A DNA stretch of 64,000 bases from Leeuwenhoekiella blandensis MED217 (GTDB lineage: Bacteria > Bacteroidota > Bacteroidia > Flavobacteriales > Flavobacteriaceae). A program made the position numbers and the translations under genes. How positions within the stretch are numbered: the first letter of the stretch is position 1; the number at the start of each line of letters is the position of its first letter. Under the pieces are notes generated by a model. It did no database searches, was not told the origin of the DNA, and was given only the letters and a program-made list of their open reading frames with translations. Positions 34,622 through 44,280 of the stretch are shown one piece after another. Location: assembly GCF_000152985.1 (NCBI RefSeq), contig NZ_CH672395.1, positions 1,402,567 to 1,466,566 on the forward strand. Reading direction: 5' to 3'.

Positions 34622-36145
34622 TTATTGCCATCCACCACCAAGACTGCGGTAGAGCTCAATGTTTGCAATTAGAATTTGCTTTTTGGTATTGATTTCATTC
34701 AGTTCACTTTCTAAAGCGTCGCTTTGAGCCGTGATCACTTCCAAGTAGTTTGCGAAGCCACCTTTGAACAGGAGCGCGGCGTCTTTAAGTCCTTTCTGAG
34801 TAACTTCAATACGCTCTTGCGCGATTTTATATTCTTCGGTGAGTTTGTTGATTCGGGTTAGCGAATTTGAAACGTCTTCAACAGCACCGATCAAATTATC
34901 TTTAAACTCCAATTGCGCGATCTCCCGTTCTGAAAGTGCCACTCGATAATTGGTCTTAAGTTTTCTATTATTGAAAATAGGCTGAAAGATAGAACCGTTA
35001 AGCAATGTAAAAGCTGAACTTACCGGATCAAAGAAATTCTCTAACTGAAATGAATTCAATCCCAATCCTGCACCGATGGACAGCGAGGGATATTTTAAAG
35101 CTTCGGCAACACCGGTACGTGCGTTTTGAGCGATGAGTTCATATTCTGCCATCGCAACATCTGGACGATTTTTAATCAATTCTAAAGGAACACCGGTCTT
35201 ATATTTTTTCTGAAATTCTATATCATCAAGATCTGCGTTGAGCTCGATGGGACGTGGAGATCTTCCTAAAAGTCGGTTTAATTTATTTTCTTGTACCGTG
35301 TACGCGCGTTCTAATTGCGGAATAAGAGACTGCGCTTTTAACTGCTGTGATTTGGTTTGCTGAAGCGCCAGGGAAGTGGTTTCGCCTGCATCGTATTGCA
35401 GTTTTACTATATTGTACGTACTATCATTAAGCGCATAGTTTTTCTGTGCTACTTCAACCTGAGACTTCAACATTATTAAATTATAATAGGTCGAAGCAAC
35501 TTCTGCGATCAATTCGGTTTGTACAACTTTTTTAAACTCTTGAGACTTCATAAAGTCGGCACGCGCTGCTTCCTTTTGCCATCTCAATTTTCCCCAGATA
35601 TCCAGCTCCCAATCGGCTTGCAATGCAGTGGTGTACTCTAAGCGTTCTGTATATAAACTTCCCGGTACATTTTCTCCGTGATTGCGTCTCGCACGGTTAG
35701 AACCGTAATTGTTATAATTCTCTGAGTAATACTCTCTTCTAAAACCTGCCGGAGTTGCATTAACCGATGGTAAAAAGTTGGCCTTAGATTGGGATAAATA
35801 TTCCATCCCAATATCCATATTGCGCATCGCTTTTTGCAAATTGATATTATTAACAAGAGCTGTGTCTATAAGAGAAATCAACGTGCTGTCTTCAATAAAT
35901 TCTCTCCACGGAATATGCGACATCATCAAGCTGTCCCGACTGATTGCCGCTTCGGCTAATGAATCGTTCAGAACAGAATCTTTTACGTAGAATTCTTCAG
36001 AAACATCATCAAATTGAGGGCGCTCATATTTTTGTCCCACCTTACAACTACCAAGTATTAAAAGTATCAGCAATATCAAGCTTGCGCCGAGATATCGGCT
36101 TATATTCGGCTTTCTTTTTATGGTGTTTATATTAATCGTTTTCAT
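34622..36145 (-). CDS. TolC-type outer-membrane efflux lipoprotein
   Basis: Outer membrane factor of an RND tripartite pump (OprM/CusC type), 507 residues from the ATG at 36145, which lies 10 bases beyond the upstream gene's stop. An alternative ATG at 36172 would overlap it. The signal peptide ends LGSC with the acylated Cys34, followed by KVGQKYERP, a typical start. Two outer-membrane efflux repeats follow: LDIWGKLRWQKEAARAD with the conserved DxWGK turn in the first half, and LFKGGFANYLEVITAQ in the second. It is the third gene of the operon adaptor-pump-OMF. Confidence 0.93.
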   Translation of the reverse strand: MKTININTIKRKPNISRYLGASLILLILLILGSCKVGQKYERPQFDDVSEEFYVKDSVLNDSLAEAAISRDSLMMSHIPWREFIEDSTLISLIDTALVNNINLQKAMRNMDIGMEYLSQSKANFLPSVNATPAGFRREYYSENYNNYGSNRARRNHGENVPGSLYTERLEYTTALQADWELDIWGKLRWQKEAARADFMKSQEFKKVVQTELIAEVASTYYNLIMLKSQVEVAQKNYALNDSTYNIVKLQYDAGETTSLALQQTKSQQLKAQSLIPQLERAYTVQENKLNRLLGRSPRPIELNADLDDIEFQKKYKTGVPLELIKNRPDVAMAEYELIAQNARTGVAEALKYPSLSIGAGLGLNSFQLENFFDPVSSAFTLLNGSIFQPIFNNRKLKTNYRVALSEREIAQLEFKDNLIGAVEDVSNSLTRINKLTEEYKIAQERIEVTQKGLKDAALLFKGGFANYLEVITAQSDALESELNEINTKKQILIANIELYRSLGGGWQ

Positions 36146-36155
36146 AGTGGTTAGG

Positions 36156-39100
36156 TTAGTTTTCTTCTTCAATTTCTTTATCTCCGTAGCGCTCTAAGTT
36201 GTACTTATCGTGCAACATCTGGAAGATGTATGCCATCACAGGAATTACAAAAATTCCTAAAACAATACCACCTACCATTCCGCCGGCAGTACCAATACTC
36301 ACCGAGTGATTACCTTGAGCTGAAGAACCTTCAGCAAACATCAACGGTACAAGTCCTACAGTAAATGCAAGCGAGGTCATAATAATAGGTCTGATACGCA
36401 ACGCACTGGCTTCAAGTACGGCATCAAAGGCGTTTAAGCCTGCACGTCTTTTTTGAGCAACAAACTCTACAATAAGAATGGCGTTTTTAGCCAAAAGACC
36501 AATCAACATGATGATCCCAATTTGTACATAAATGTTGTTGTCAAGTCCGGCTAAATTAATCGCGGCAAACACACCAAAAATCCCAACAGGCAGCGATAAC
36601 ATTACCGCTAGCGGAAGTAAGAAACTTTCATACTGGGAGGCCAGAATAAAGTATACCAGAAGAATGATGATGATAAATACAATCATAGTGTCTCCACCAG
36701 AATTTTTCTCTTCCAGACTCATACTGGTCCACTCATAGCTCAAACTTGCTGGCAGTTTTTCACTGGTCAATTCTTCGATCTTTTTCATCACGTCACCGGT
36801 ACTGTATCCTTTAGCCGGTGTCACATTGATCTTTGCAGCGTTATACAGGTTGTAACGGTTTACGACCTCAGGACCATAAGCTTGCTCTAAACGCACGATC
36901 GTGTTTACAGGCACCATTTCACCTTTATTATTCTTTACAAAAATGCTATTGAAAGACTCCGGCGATTCTCTATAAGGAATATCGGCCTGCATATACACAC
37001 CATATTGTCTGCTAAAGCGGTTGAAATCACCCGGCTGTACACGACCAAAATAGGACTGCACCGTAAACATCATGTCTTTTACGCTAACACCTAAAGCCTT
37101 TGCTTTTTCGTAGTCGATCTTGAGACGATACTGTGGGAAATTTGGATTAAAAGAGGTAAACGCATTGTCAACTTCTTTCTGATTACTCAGTGTATTGATG
37201 AATTCATTTACGATCTGACCGAACTCTCCCAAATCACCGTCGGAGCGATCTTGTAACATAAACTGAACACCATCAAAGTTACCAAACCCTTGTATCGTAG
37301 GTCTTGGATACATATTGAAATCGGTCTCTGGTATTTGCTCTAGTTTCTTCAGAAGGTTTTTGATGACCTCTTGAATGTCTTCAATTTCTCCACGATCTGC
37401 TGCATGTTTTAGCTGAACATATCCTAAACCTGAAGACGGACTGTTAGCATTATCTACAACATTAAAACCAGAAACAGTATTCACGCCTTTCACGGCAGGA
37501 TCTAATTGAAGAATAGAATCTGCTTTTCTTAGCGCAGCATTTGTTCTGTGCAGTGAAGAACCTTCTGGCATTTTCATGGAGAAAATCAAGAAGTTATCAT
37601 CTTCAGTTGGGATAAAGGCGCTAGGCGTAATTCGCGAAAGAAAAATGGTAGCGACAATAATTGCTGCCAGAGCACCTACGCCTATCCATTTATGGTTCAA
37701 GAACCAACGTACAACATTGAGGTATTTGTCTGTAAACTTATCAAAACCACTGTCAAACTTACGCAGTCCTTTCCGCTTTGCTACTTTAGCCTTACGCACC
37801 TGACGCAGCTCTGAAACCGTTTTGGCCATTCCGCGTTTTTTCTTGTCACGCTTTTTCTTTCCGAAGAAAATCTTGGTCAATACCGGAGTAAGCGTCAATG
37901 CATTGATTGCAGAAATTAAAACCGCAAAAATGATCGTATAGGCAAACTCCTGATAAAATACTCCCACAGGACCACTCAAGAAAGCGACGGGTAGAAATAC
38001 GGCAGCAATTACCACTGTAATAGAAATAATCGCACCTGTAATTTCGTCCATCGCGGCAGAAACTGCTTTGCGGGCAGAAAGGCCGTGATGCGTCATTTTC
38101 TCGTGAATAGCCTCCATTACTACAATCGCGTCATCTACCACAATACCAATGGCAAGTACCAACGACAACATACTGAGTACGTTCATCGAAGCGCCAATAA
38201 TATTTAGGAAGAAAAACGTTCCTAAAAGGGAAACCGGAATTGAAATAGCTGTAATAATGGTTGCTCTAAAGTCCTGCAGGAATATAAATACTACAATAAA
38301 AACCAGAATAAATGCCTCTACAAGCGTGTGCATCACCTGGCTCATCGATTCATCGATTTGATCTCTTACACTGTAAGTAATCTCATAATCGATGCCTTCG
38401 GGGAATAATTTTTTCTGTTCTTCAAGTATCTCTCTAATGCGTTCATCAATGGTTTTAGCATTTGCACCATTCATTTGCACAATATCGATCGTTACCGAAG
38501 GTTTTCCGTCTAGTCGGTTTTCACTGGTATAGTTTGACGCACCAAACTCGATACGCGCAACATCTTTAAGGCGCAGTTGGGCACCATCTTCATTGGTTTT
38601 AATGACAAGATTTTCATATTCTTCAATCTCGCTGAAACGCCCGTCATACTTCATTACAATTTCAAAAAGCTCATCTGAATTTTCACCGAATTTACCCGGT
38701 GCAGCTTCAAAGTTTTGATCTTTTACCTGATTGTAAACCTCTCTTGGAGTAAGGTTATATGAAGCCATTTTTTGTGGATTCAACCAAATACGCATCGCGT
38801 AATCCCGCTGACGTAAGATGGAAGCTTCGGCTAGACCTTCGACACGTTTAAGCTCGCGACGAATATTAATTCTTGTATAAGCATTAAGGAAGGTCTCATC
38901 ATAGGTAGAATCTTTACTGAAGATATTGATCGTCATGATACTACCTTTCATTCTTTTAGTAACCGAAATACCGGCTTCAGTTACCTCTGGCGGAATTTTT
39001 TCAGTAATCACTGAAATCCGGTTTTGAATGTCTACCGCTGCCTGATCGGGATTGGTTCCCGGTTTGAAGTAAATGGTAACTCGACCACGACCAGAGTTGG

Positions 39101-39347
39101 TCGCTGTGGAGTTGGCATAGGTCATATTTTCTGTACCATTAAGCGCTTCCTCGATAGGTAATAAAACAGATTTTGCTACCGTTTCGGCATTACCACCAGG
39201 GTAATATACCGCCACACTTACACTGGGAGGAGCAATTTCAGGAAAACGTTCAACGGGTAAGGAAGTGATACTAGCGGCTCCCGCAAGTACCAATACTATT
39301 GTGATCACCAGCGTAAAAACCGGCTTTTTTATAATCTTTTTAAACAT
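36156..39347 (-). CDS. RND multidrug efflux transporter, HAE1/AcrB type
   Basis: Inner-membrane proton/drug antiporter of 1063 residues. Twelve membrane helices and two large periplasmic loops are apparent. TM1 is VFTLVITIVLVLAGAASI, followed by LPVERFPEIAPPSV. The proton-relay Asp pair is in LAIGIVVDDAIVVMEA, and the TM11 region has IGLLAKNAILIVEF. An insertion rich in Lys follows TM6 (about 495-540), a cytoplasmic linker variation. It lies between the periplasmic adaptor (63 bases upstream) and the OMF. Substrates are not predictable from sequence. Confidence 0.95.
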   Translation of the reverse strand: MFKKIIKKPVFTLVITIVLVLAGAASITSLPVERFPEIAPPSVSVAVYYPGGNAETVAKSVLLPIEEALNGTENMTYANSTATNSGRGRVTIYFKPGTNPDQAAVDIQNRISVITEKIPPEVTEAGISVTKRMKGSIMTINIFSKDSTYDETFLNAYTRINIRRELKRVEGLAEASILRQRDYAMRIWLNPQKMASYNLTPREVYNQVKDQNFEAAPGKFGENSDELFEIVMKYDGRFSEIEEYENLVIKTNEDGAQLRLKDVARIEFGASNYTSENRLDGKPSVTIDIVQMNGANAKTIDERIREILEEQKKLFPEGIDYEITYSVRDQIDESMSQVMHTLVEAFILVFIVVFIFLQDFRATIITAISIPVSLLGTFFFLNIIGASMNVLSMLSLVLAIGIVVDDAIVVMEAIHEKMTHHGLSARKAVSAAMDEITGAIISITVVIAAVFLPVAFLSGPVGVFYQEFAYTIIFAVLISAINALTLTPVLTKIFFGKKKRDKKKRGMAKTVSELRQVRKAKVAKRKGLRKFDSGFDKFTDKYLNVVRWFLNHKWIGVGALAAIIVATIFLSRITPSAFIPTEDDNFLIFSMKMPEGSSLHRTNAALRKADSILQLDPAVKGVNTVSGFNVVDNANSPSSGLGYVQLKHAADRGEIEDIQEVIKNLLKKLEQIPETDFNMYPRPTIQGFGNFDGVQFMLQDRSDGDLGEFGQIVNEFINTLSNQKEVDNAFTSFNPNFPQYRLKIDYEKAKALGVSVKDMMFTVQSYFGRVQPGDFNRFSRQYGVYMQADIPYRESPESFNSIFVKNNKGEMVPVNTIVRLEQAYGPEVVNRYNLYNAAKINVTPAKGYSTGDVMKKIEELTSEKLPASLSYEWTSMSLEEKNSGGDTMIVFIIIILLVYFILASQYESFLLPLAVMLSLPVGIFGVFAAINLAGLDNNIYVQIGIIMLIGLLAKNAILIVEFVAQKRRAGLNAFDAVLEASALRIRPIIMTSLAFTVGLVPLMFAEGSSAQGNHSVSIGTAGGMVGGIVLGIFVIPVMAYIFQMLHDKYNLERYGDKEIEEEN

Positions 39348-39410
39348 AGGTTAGCTGTTTCGGTATTAGACTTAATACGAAATAAGAACTCTTAAAATGT
39401 GTCTAGGATG

Positions 39411-40556
39411 TTATAGACTGCTGGTAAGCTGGCCTCTCTGTATAGGTTTAACCTTGATGCCAGAAGCCAATTTATCTAATCCCGAAACCACGATGCGATC
39501 TTTAGGAGATAAACTTTTGGAGTCTACGATATAGTTATCACCAGAACGTCCTTTTGTGATGATCTCACGACGTTGTGCAACATTGTTTTCGTCTAGGATA
39601 AAAACGAATTTCTTATCCTGAATAAAGGTTGTAGCACTTTGTGGAACGAGAATCGCAGATGGGTAAATCTCTTCCATCAAGATTTTACCGGTGTTACCAG
39701 AGCGTAGTAAGGTGTCCGGATTATTGAATTTTGCTCTTAAAGTAATCGAACCTGTAGAACGATCAATTTGACCAGAGTTCGCATCAATCTTACCACCGTG
39801 CTCGTAAATAGAACCATCAGCCAGAACTAATTTAACTTGATCGTTTACCTTGTTTTTCTTTGAAGTTTTGTCATTTTTAGCACGCTCAAAATAGAGGTAG
39901 TCAGACTCACTCATAGAAAAATACACATAGATATCATTTACGTTAGAAAGATTGGTCAAGGGCTCAGAATCTGTTTTCTTAACCACATTACCTATTGATT
40001 TTGGTATACGTCCCATAAATCCGTTTACAGGAGCTTTAATTGTTGTGAAATCTAAGTTGATACGCATATTGGCAGCTTGCGCCTGCGCTTGTTGCAAGGA
40101 TGAAAGTGCCACTTGATAATCTGCTTTAACCGATTTCATACGCACTTCAGAAATCACTTCATTATCAATAAGTGGCTGTAAACGCTCAACGTCGCTTTTT
40201 GCTTTTTCTAGTTTAGCTTTTTCAAGATTTACGTTAGCCATCGCATTTTTATAGTCTTCCATATACGGCTGACTATTTATTTTGAATAAAGGCTGTCCTT
40301 TTTCAACAAACTCGCCTTCATCAACATATATTTCTTCCAGAATGCCATCAACTTGGGGTCTGATCTCAACAGATTCAACACCTTCTATAGACCCGATGTA
40401 TTCAAAATTCTTAGCAGCACTGGTTTCTTGTAAGCTGATCACCGGTAATGGCAATCCTTCATCTTCTACCTCTTCCTCTCGGCAAGATGTAAAAGCAGCA
40501 AGACAAAGCGCAAGAATGATCGCAAACTTTGTATTGGGGTTATTTAAATAATTCAT
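39411..40556 (-). CDS. RND efflux periplasmic adaptor (membrane fusion protein)
   Basis: Lipoprotein adaptor of 381 residues linking pump and outer-membrane factor. The lipobox is AFTSC with Cys25. The biotinyl-lipoyl-like half motifs GSIEGVESVEIRPQVDGIL and TTIKAPVNGFMGRI flank a helical hairpin (about 95-150), and a beta-barrel plus membrane-proximal domain follow, with GKILMEEIYPSAILVPQSA. It is the first gene of the pump operon. The operon has no adjacent TetR or two-component regulator, and its leader faces the SusC gene across about 500 bases. Confidence 0.94.
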   Translation of the reverse strand: MNYLNNPNTKFAIILALCLAAFTSCREEEVEDEGLPLPVISLQETSAAKNFEYIGSIEGVESVEIRPQVDGILEEIYVDEGEFVEKGQPLFKINSQPYMEDYKNAMANVNLEKAKLEKAKSDVERLQPLIDNEVISEVRMKSVKADYQVALSSLQQAQAQAANMRINLDFTTIKAPVNGFMGRIPKSIGNVVKKTDSEPLTNLSNVNDIYVYFSMSESDYLYFERAKNDKTSKKNKVNDQVKLVLADGSIYEHGGKIDANSGQIDRSTGSITLRAKFNNPDTLLRSGNTGKILMEEIYPSAILVPQSATTFIQDKKFVFILDENNVAQRREIITKGRSGDNYIVDSKSLSPKDRIVVSGLDKLASGIKVKPIQRGQLTSSL

Positions 40557-41053
40557 ATTTCAATTTTTTAGGTTTCCACATAATAGTATTCAAGAATGAG
40601 ACCTAAACGACACTAGGAAGCTGGATGAATCATTTTGTCTTGTTTTATAGGGGTTTAGCGCTTTTTTGAGAAAAAGGAAGTATGGAAACAGCTGTAGAAA
40701 AGTGTAGAAATAATCTACACTTTTGTGGAAATTGATCAGGTTGTGAGGCGTAGCTCTTGACTAAGATGTTAAGAATACTGCTTGAAGAACATTGATAGGA
40801 ATAAGACTGATTTCTTTGATCGTAGCTTCTTTTAAAATTGTGCCAATCCCAAAACCCCAGAATCATTAATAATTCCTTAACGTTTATCTGATTCTTACCC
40901 TAAGAGCGACGTTTTGAGATAAGATAGTACAGAGGGGCAACCTAAATTTTAAACGCTGTTAAAGATTTCGTAAAACTCAAAAGTTTACATATAGTCAAAA
41001 TATGACAAAATTTGTGATTAATTATTTACTAATATTAATAATTGATCCAAGCA
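40557..41053. other. Divergent intergenic region between the efflux and SusC operons
   Basis: About 497 bases without a supportable gene; an open frame at 40645-40866 has no recognisable protein character. Close to SusC are two inverted repeats: AAACT-CAAA-AGTTT at 40973-40986 and GTCA-AAATA-TGAC at 40994-41006. The CAAAAGTTTAC part (40978-40988) recurs in reverse orientation ahead of the DUF5690 gene. I could not assign a clean TTG/TAnnTTTG promoter. Confidence 0.4.
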
Positions 41054-44000
41054 ATGAAAAAACTAATTTATGTAACACAAATTACGCTGTTCTTTTTGGC
41101 TACTGTGCTGTTCGCTCAGGATAGGTCGCTTCAAGGTACGGTGACAGACACTAACGGAATGCCACTTCCCGGGGCAAGCGTTGTGGTTAAGAACACTACT
41201 GTAGGTGTGGTAACCGACTTTGATGGAAACTTTACTATAGCTATTCCTGAAAATGAAAATCTACTTGAAGTAACCTTTATGGGATTCAAATCTCAGGAAG
41301 TAGATATAACCGGAAAATCAGAAATTACGATCGTATTGGAAGAGGATGCTCAAAGTCTTGATGAGGTTGTAGTAACAGCCTTAGGGATTAAGCGATCTAC
41401 CAAAAAACTAGCATACGCTGTACAAAAAGTAGAAGGAGATGATCTCGCTGAGGCTAAGGAAACCAATGTTGTAAACTCATTATCTGGTAAAATGGCCGGT
41501 GTACGGGTTACCGGCGGTAACAGCGGAGTAGGTTCAAGTTCGCAGATCATCATTCGTGGTGAAAACTCTTTAAACCCAAGTCCTAACGCTAATTCCCCAC
41601 TTTTTGTTGTAGATGGAATTCCTATTAATAACAACGTTAATAATGCCGGTGGAGACGGTAATATGGAAGTAGATTTTGGTAACGGCGCAATGGATATCAA
41701 CCCTGATGATGTTGAAGAAATGACCGTACTTAAAGGCCCTAACGCAACAGCACTTTACGGTTCGCGTGGTGCAAATGGTGTTGTTTTGATCACTACAAAG
41801 TCGGGTAAAGGAACTAAAGGAATTGGCGTTTCTTTTAATCACAATTCTACTTTTGAGACCTTACTTACTTTACCAGAATATCAAAATGAATACGGTCAAG
41901 GTTCAAACGGGCAGTTTGCTTTTAATGATGGTGGTCAAAATCGCTCGATAACAGGTGGTGTAAACGATCACGTTGATGAGAGCTGGGGACCTGCACTTAA
42001 CGGCCAGTTGATTCCGCAGCACGATAGTCCGACGACAAGCGGATTTAGAGCAGGTGATGTCAATTTGAGACCGCGTAATGCTGATGGAACTTTTGCAGAT
42101 GAGATCATCGCAACGCCATTTGTTGCGCATCCTGATAATATTAGAGACTTTTTTGAAACCGGTTTTACGATGAGTAACAACATCGCGTTAACGGGCGCTA
42201 ATAAAGACGGAAACTTTAGAGTTTCGTTTACAGATTTAGATAGTGAAAGTATCGTTCCGAATTCAAATTTTAAAAGACGCACTTACGCGATCAATGGTTC
42301 GTATAATTTAACCGATTGGTTAAAAGTCACTGCTTCGATGAATTACATCAATTCTAATTCAGACAACCGTCCTAACAATTCCTATGGTACAGAAAACGTG
42401 ATGTATTTATGGATTTGGTTTGGGCGTCATATCAATATGAATGGTCTTAGAGACTACTGGCAGCCGGGCTTAGAAAACGTGCAACAGTTTAATTATAACT
42501 ATAACTATCACGACAATCCATTCTTCACGGTATATGAAAATACCAATGCCTTTAACCGTGACCGTGTGATCACTAATATGCGCGCCGATCTTAAACTGGC
42601 AGATGGTTTAGATCTTATGTTTCGTACAGGGCTAGACTATTCAAATGAGCTTGATATGCGCAAACGAGCATACTCAACACAGCGTTTTCCTAATGGACAA
42701 TATCGTGAGGATTATATTTTTGCTCAAGAACAAAATACCGACTTCCTTTTGTCTTACAACAAGGTGCTTACCGAAGATTTAGACTTTGGTATTTCTGTTG
42801 GAGCAAACCATCGTGTGGCGAAAAATCGTTATCAGCGTATAAGTGCTAATTCTCTTTCGATTCCTGCAATTTATAACTTCGGAAACGCAGCAGAGCCACT
42901 TACGACAAATGATTATGACAGCGAATTTAGAGTAAACAGTGCTTATGCCTTTGGAAATTTAGCCTATAAAAATTATTTGTTTTTAGACCTCACCGCCAGA
43001 AATGATTGGTCTTCTACACTTCCTGAAGATAATAACAGTTATTTCTATCCATCTGCAGGTGTAAGTGCTATTCTTTCTGATATGTTTGAAATGCCAGAAG
43101 CGATCAGCTTTGCAAAAATTAGAGGAGGTTATGCGGTTGTAGGTAACGATACCAGCCCATACAACCTTGCTGCAACCTATGGTTTTGGTGATACCTTTAA
43201 CGGATTCTCGAGAGTGTATTCGCCTTCAGAATTAAGAAATTCTGATTTAAAGCCTGAAAAAACCAATTCAATAGAATTGGGTGCAGATGTGCGTTTTTTC
43301 AAAAATCGTTTAGGTCTGGATGTAGCCGTATATCAGTCCACGACAAAGAACCAAATTATATCGCTTCCGGTATCTAATACTTCGGGATATAGTTCGCGTG
43401 TGATCAATGCGGGTGAAGTTCAAAACCGCGGTTTAGAAATCACCTTAAATGCCACTCCGGTACGTACCGATAATTTCCGATGGAATTCTTCGATCAACTT
43501 TACCACAAACAGAGGTGAGGTTAAAGAACTTACAGACGGGCTAGATTTTTACACGATCAAGAGTAACTATTTGACTGTAGGAGCACGAGTAGGCGAGCGC
43601 ATAGGCGATTTATACGGTACCGGTTTCCGTAAGGTTGAAGATCCTAACAGTCAATATTTTGGTCAGTGGATTATCAATCCAGATTCCGGTCTTCCTATAG
43701 TAGATAACGAGTTGAGAAAATTGGGTAATTACAGTCCGGACTTTATGGTTGGTTTCCAGAATAGCTTTCAGTATAAAAATTTCAACTTCAGTTTTCTTTT
43801 TGATTGGAGACAAGGAGGAGAATTTCATTCACGCACTGTGGCCATTGGAGGAACTACAGGAATGCTCGATTTTACAGTGCCGGGTAGAGAAACAGGTATT
43901 GTAGCGGCAGGTGTTGTAGAAAATGGCGACGGGTCTTACTCACCCAATACACAAAACGTATCTGCTTCAAACTACTATTCGCACGTGTATAACCGTAGTA

Positions 44001-44269
44001 ATGAAGAGAGCTCTATGTTTGACGCAACTTATGTAAAACTAAGAGAGGTAAAACTAGGCTATAACTTGCCTAAGAAATGGTTTAACACTGTGCCGTTTAC
44101 TTCTGCAACTATTTCGCTTGTAGGTAGAAACCTGGCGTTATGGACAGAAAATGACCACGTAGATCCAGAAAGTATTTCATTCTCAGGAGGCACTATTGTT
44201 CCCGGAGTTGAAGATATGGCACTGCCTAGCACGCGCAGTTATGGTGTAAATCTAAATCTAGAATTTTAA
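41054..44269 (+). CDS. SusC/RagA TonB-linked outer-membrane receptor
   Basis: TonB-dependent transporter of 1071 residues from the ATG at 41054 (a TTG 12 bases upstream is less likely). A signal peptide (to about FAQ) is followed by a carboxypeptidase-regulatory-like domain (LQGTVTDTNGMPLPGASV, TDFDGNFTI), then the TonB box-like DEVVVTALG and the plug (residues about 130-250, with SLSGKMAGVRV, the receptor signature and VLKGPNATALYGSRGANGV). The C-terminal barrel ends with SYGVNLNLEF and a terminal Phe. Paired with SusD it forms the bedbin-type importer. Context suggests its cargo is a phosphonate-bearing molecule rather than a plain glycan. Confidence 0.95.
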   Translation: MKKLIYVTQITLFFLATVLFAQDRSLQGTVTDTNGMPLPGASVVVKNTTVGVVTDFDGNFTIAIPENENLLEVTFMGFKSQEVDITGKSEITIVLEEDAQSLDEVVVTALGIKRSTKKLAYAVQKVEGDDLAEAKETNVVNSLSGKMAGVRVTGGNSGVGSSSQIIIRGENSLNPSPNANSPLFVVDGIPINNNVNNAGGDGNMEVDFGNGAMDINPDDVEEMTVLKGPNATALYGSRGANGVVLITTKSGKGTKGIGVSFNHNSTFETLLTLPEYQNEYGQGSNGQFAFNDGGQNRSITGGVNDHVDESWGPALNGQLIPQHDSPTTSGFRAGDVNLRPRNADGTFADEIIATPFVAHPDNIRDFFETGFTMSNNIALTGANKDGNFRVSFTDLDSESIVPNSNFKRRTYAINGSYNLTDWLKVTASMNYINSNSDNRPNNSYGTENVMYLWIWFGRHINMNGLRDYWQPGLENVQQFNYNYNYHDNPFFTVYENTNAFNRDRVITNMRADLKLADGLDLMFRTGLDYSNELDMRKRAYSTQRFPNGQYREDYIFAQEQNTDFLLSYNKVLTEDLDFGISVGANHRVAKNRYQRISANSLSIPAIYNFGNAAEPLTTNDYDSEFRVNSAYAFGNLAYKNYLFLDLTARNDWSSTLPEDNNSYFYPSAGVSAILSDMFEMPEAISFAKIRGGYAVVGNDTSPYNLAATYGFGDTFNGFSRVYSPSELRNSDLKPEKTNSIELGADVRFFKNRLGLDVAVYQSTTKNQIISLPVSNTSGYSSRVINAGEVQNRGLEITLNATPVRTDNFRWNSSINFTTNRGEVKELTDGLDFYTIKSNYLTVGARVGERIGDLYGTGFRKVEDPNSQYFGQWIINPDSGLPIVDNELRKLGNYSPDFMVGFQNSFQYKNFNFSFLFDWRQGGEFHSRTVAIGGTTGMLDFTVPGRETGIVAAGVVENGDGSYSPNTQNVSASNYYSHVYNRSNEESSMFDATYVKLREVKLGYNLPKKWFNTVPFTSATISLVGRNLALWTENDHVDPESISFSGGTIVPGVEDMALPSTRSYGVNLNLEF

Positions 44270-44280
44270 GAAAACACACG

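Noticed and set aside
40645-40866. 73-codon frame in the efflux/SusC gap
   Set aside because: Low-complexity translation without domain or membrane features in an AT-rich leader.
41350-41700. 116-codon frame opposite the SusC plug
   Set aside because: Shadow of a strongly conserved receptor domain; no recognisable protein.
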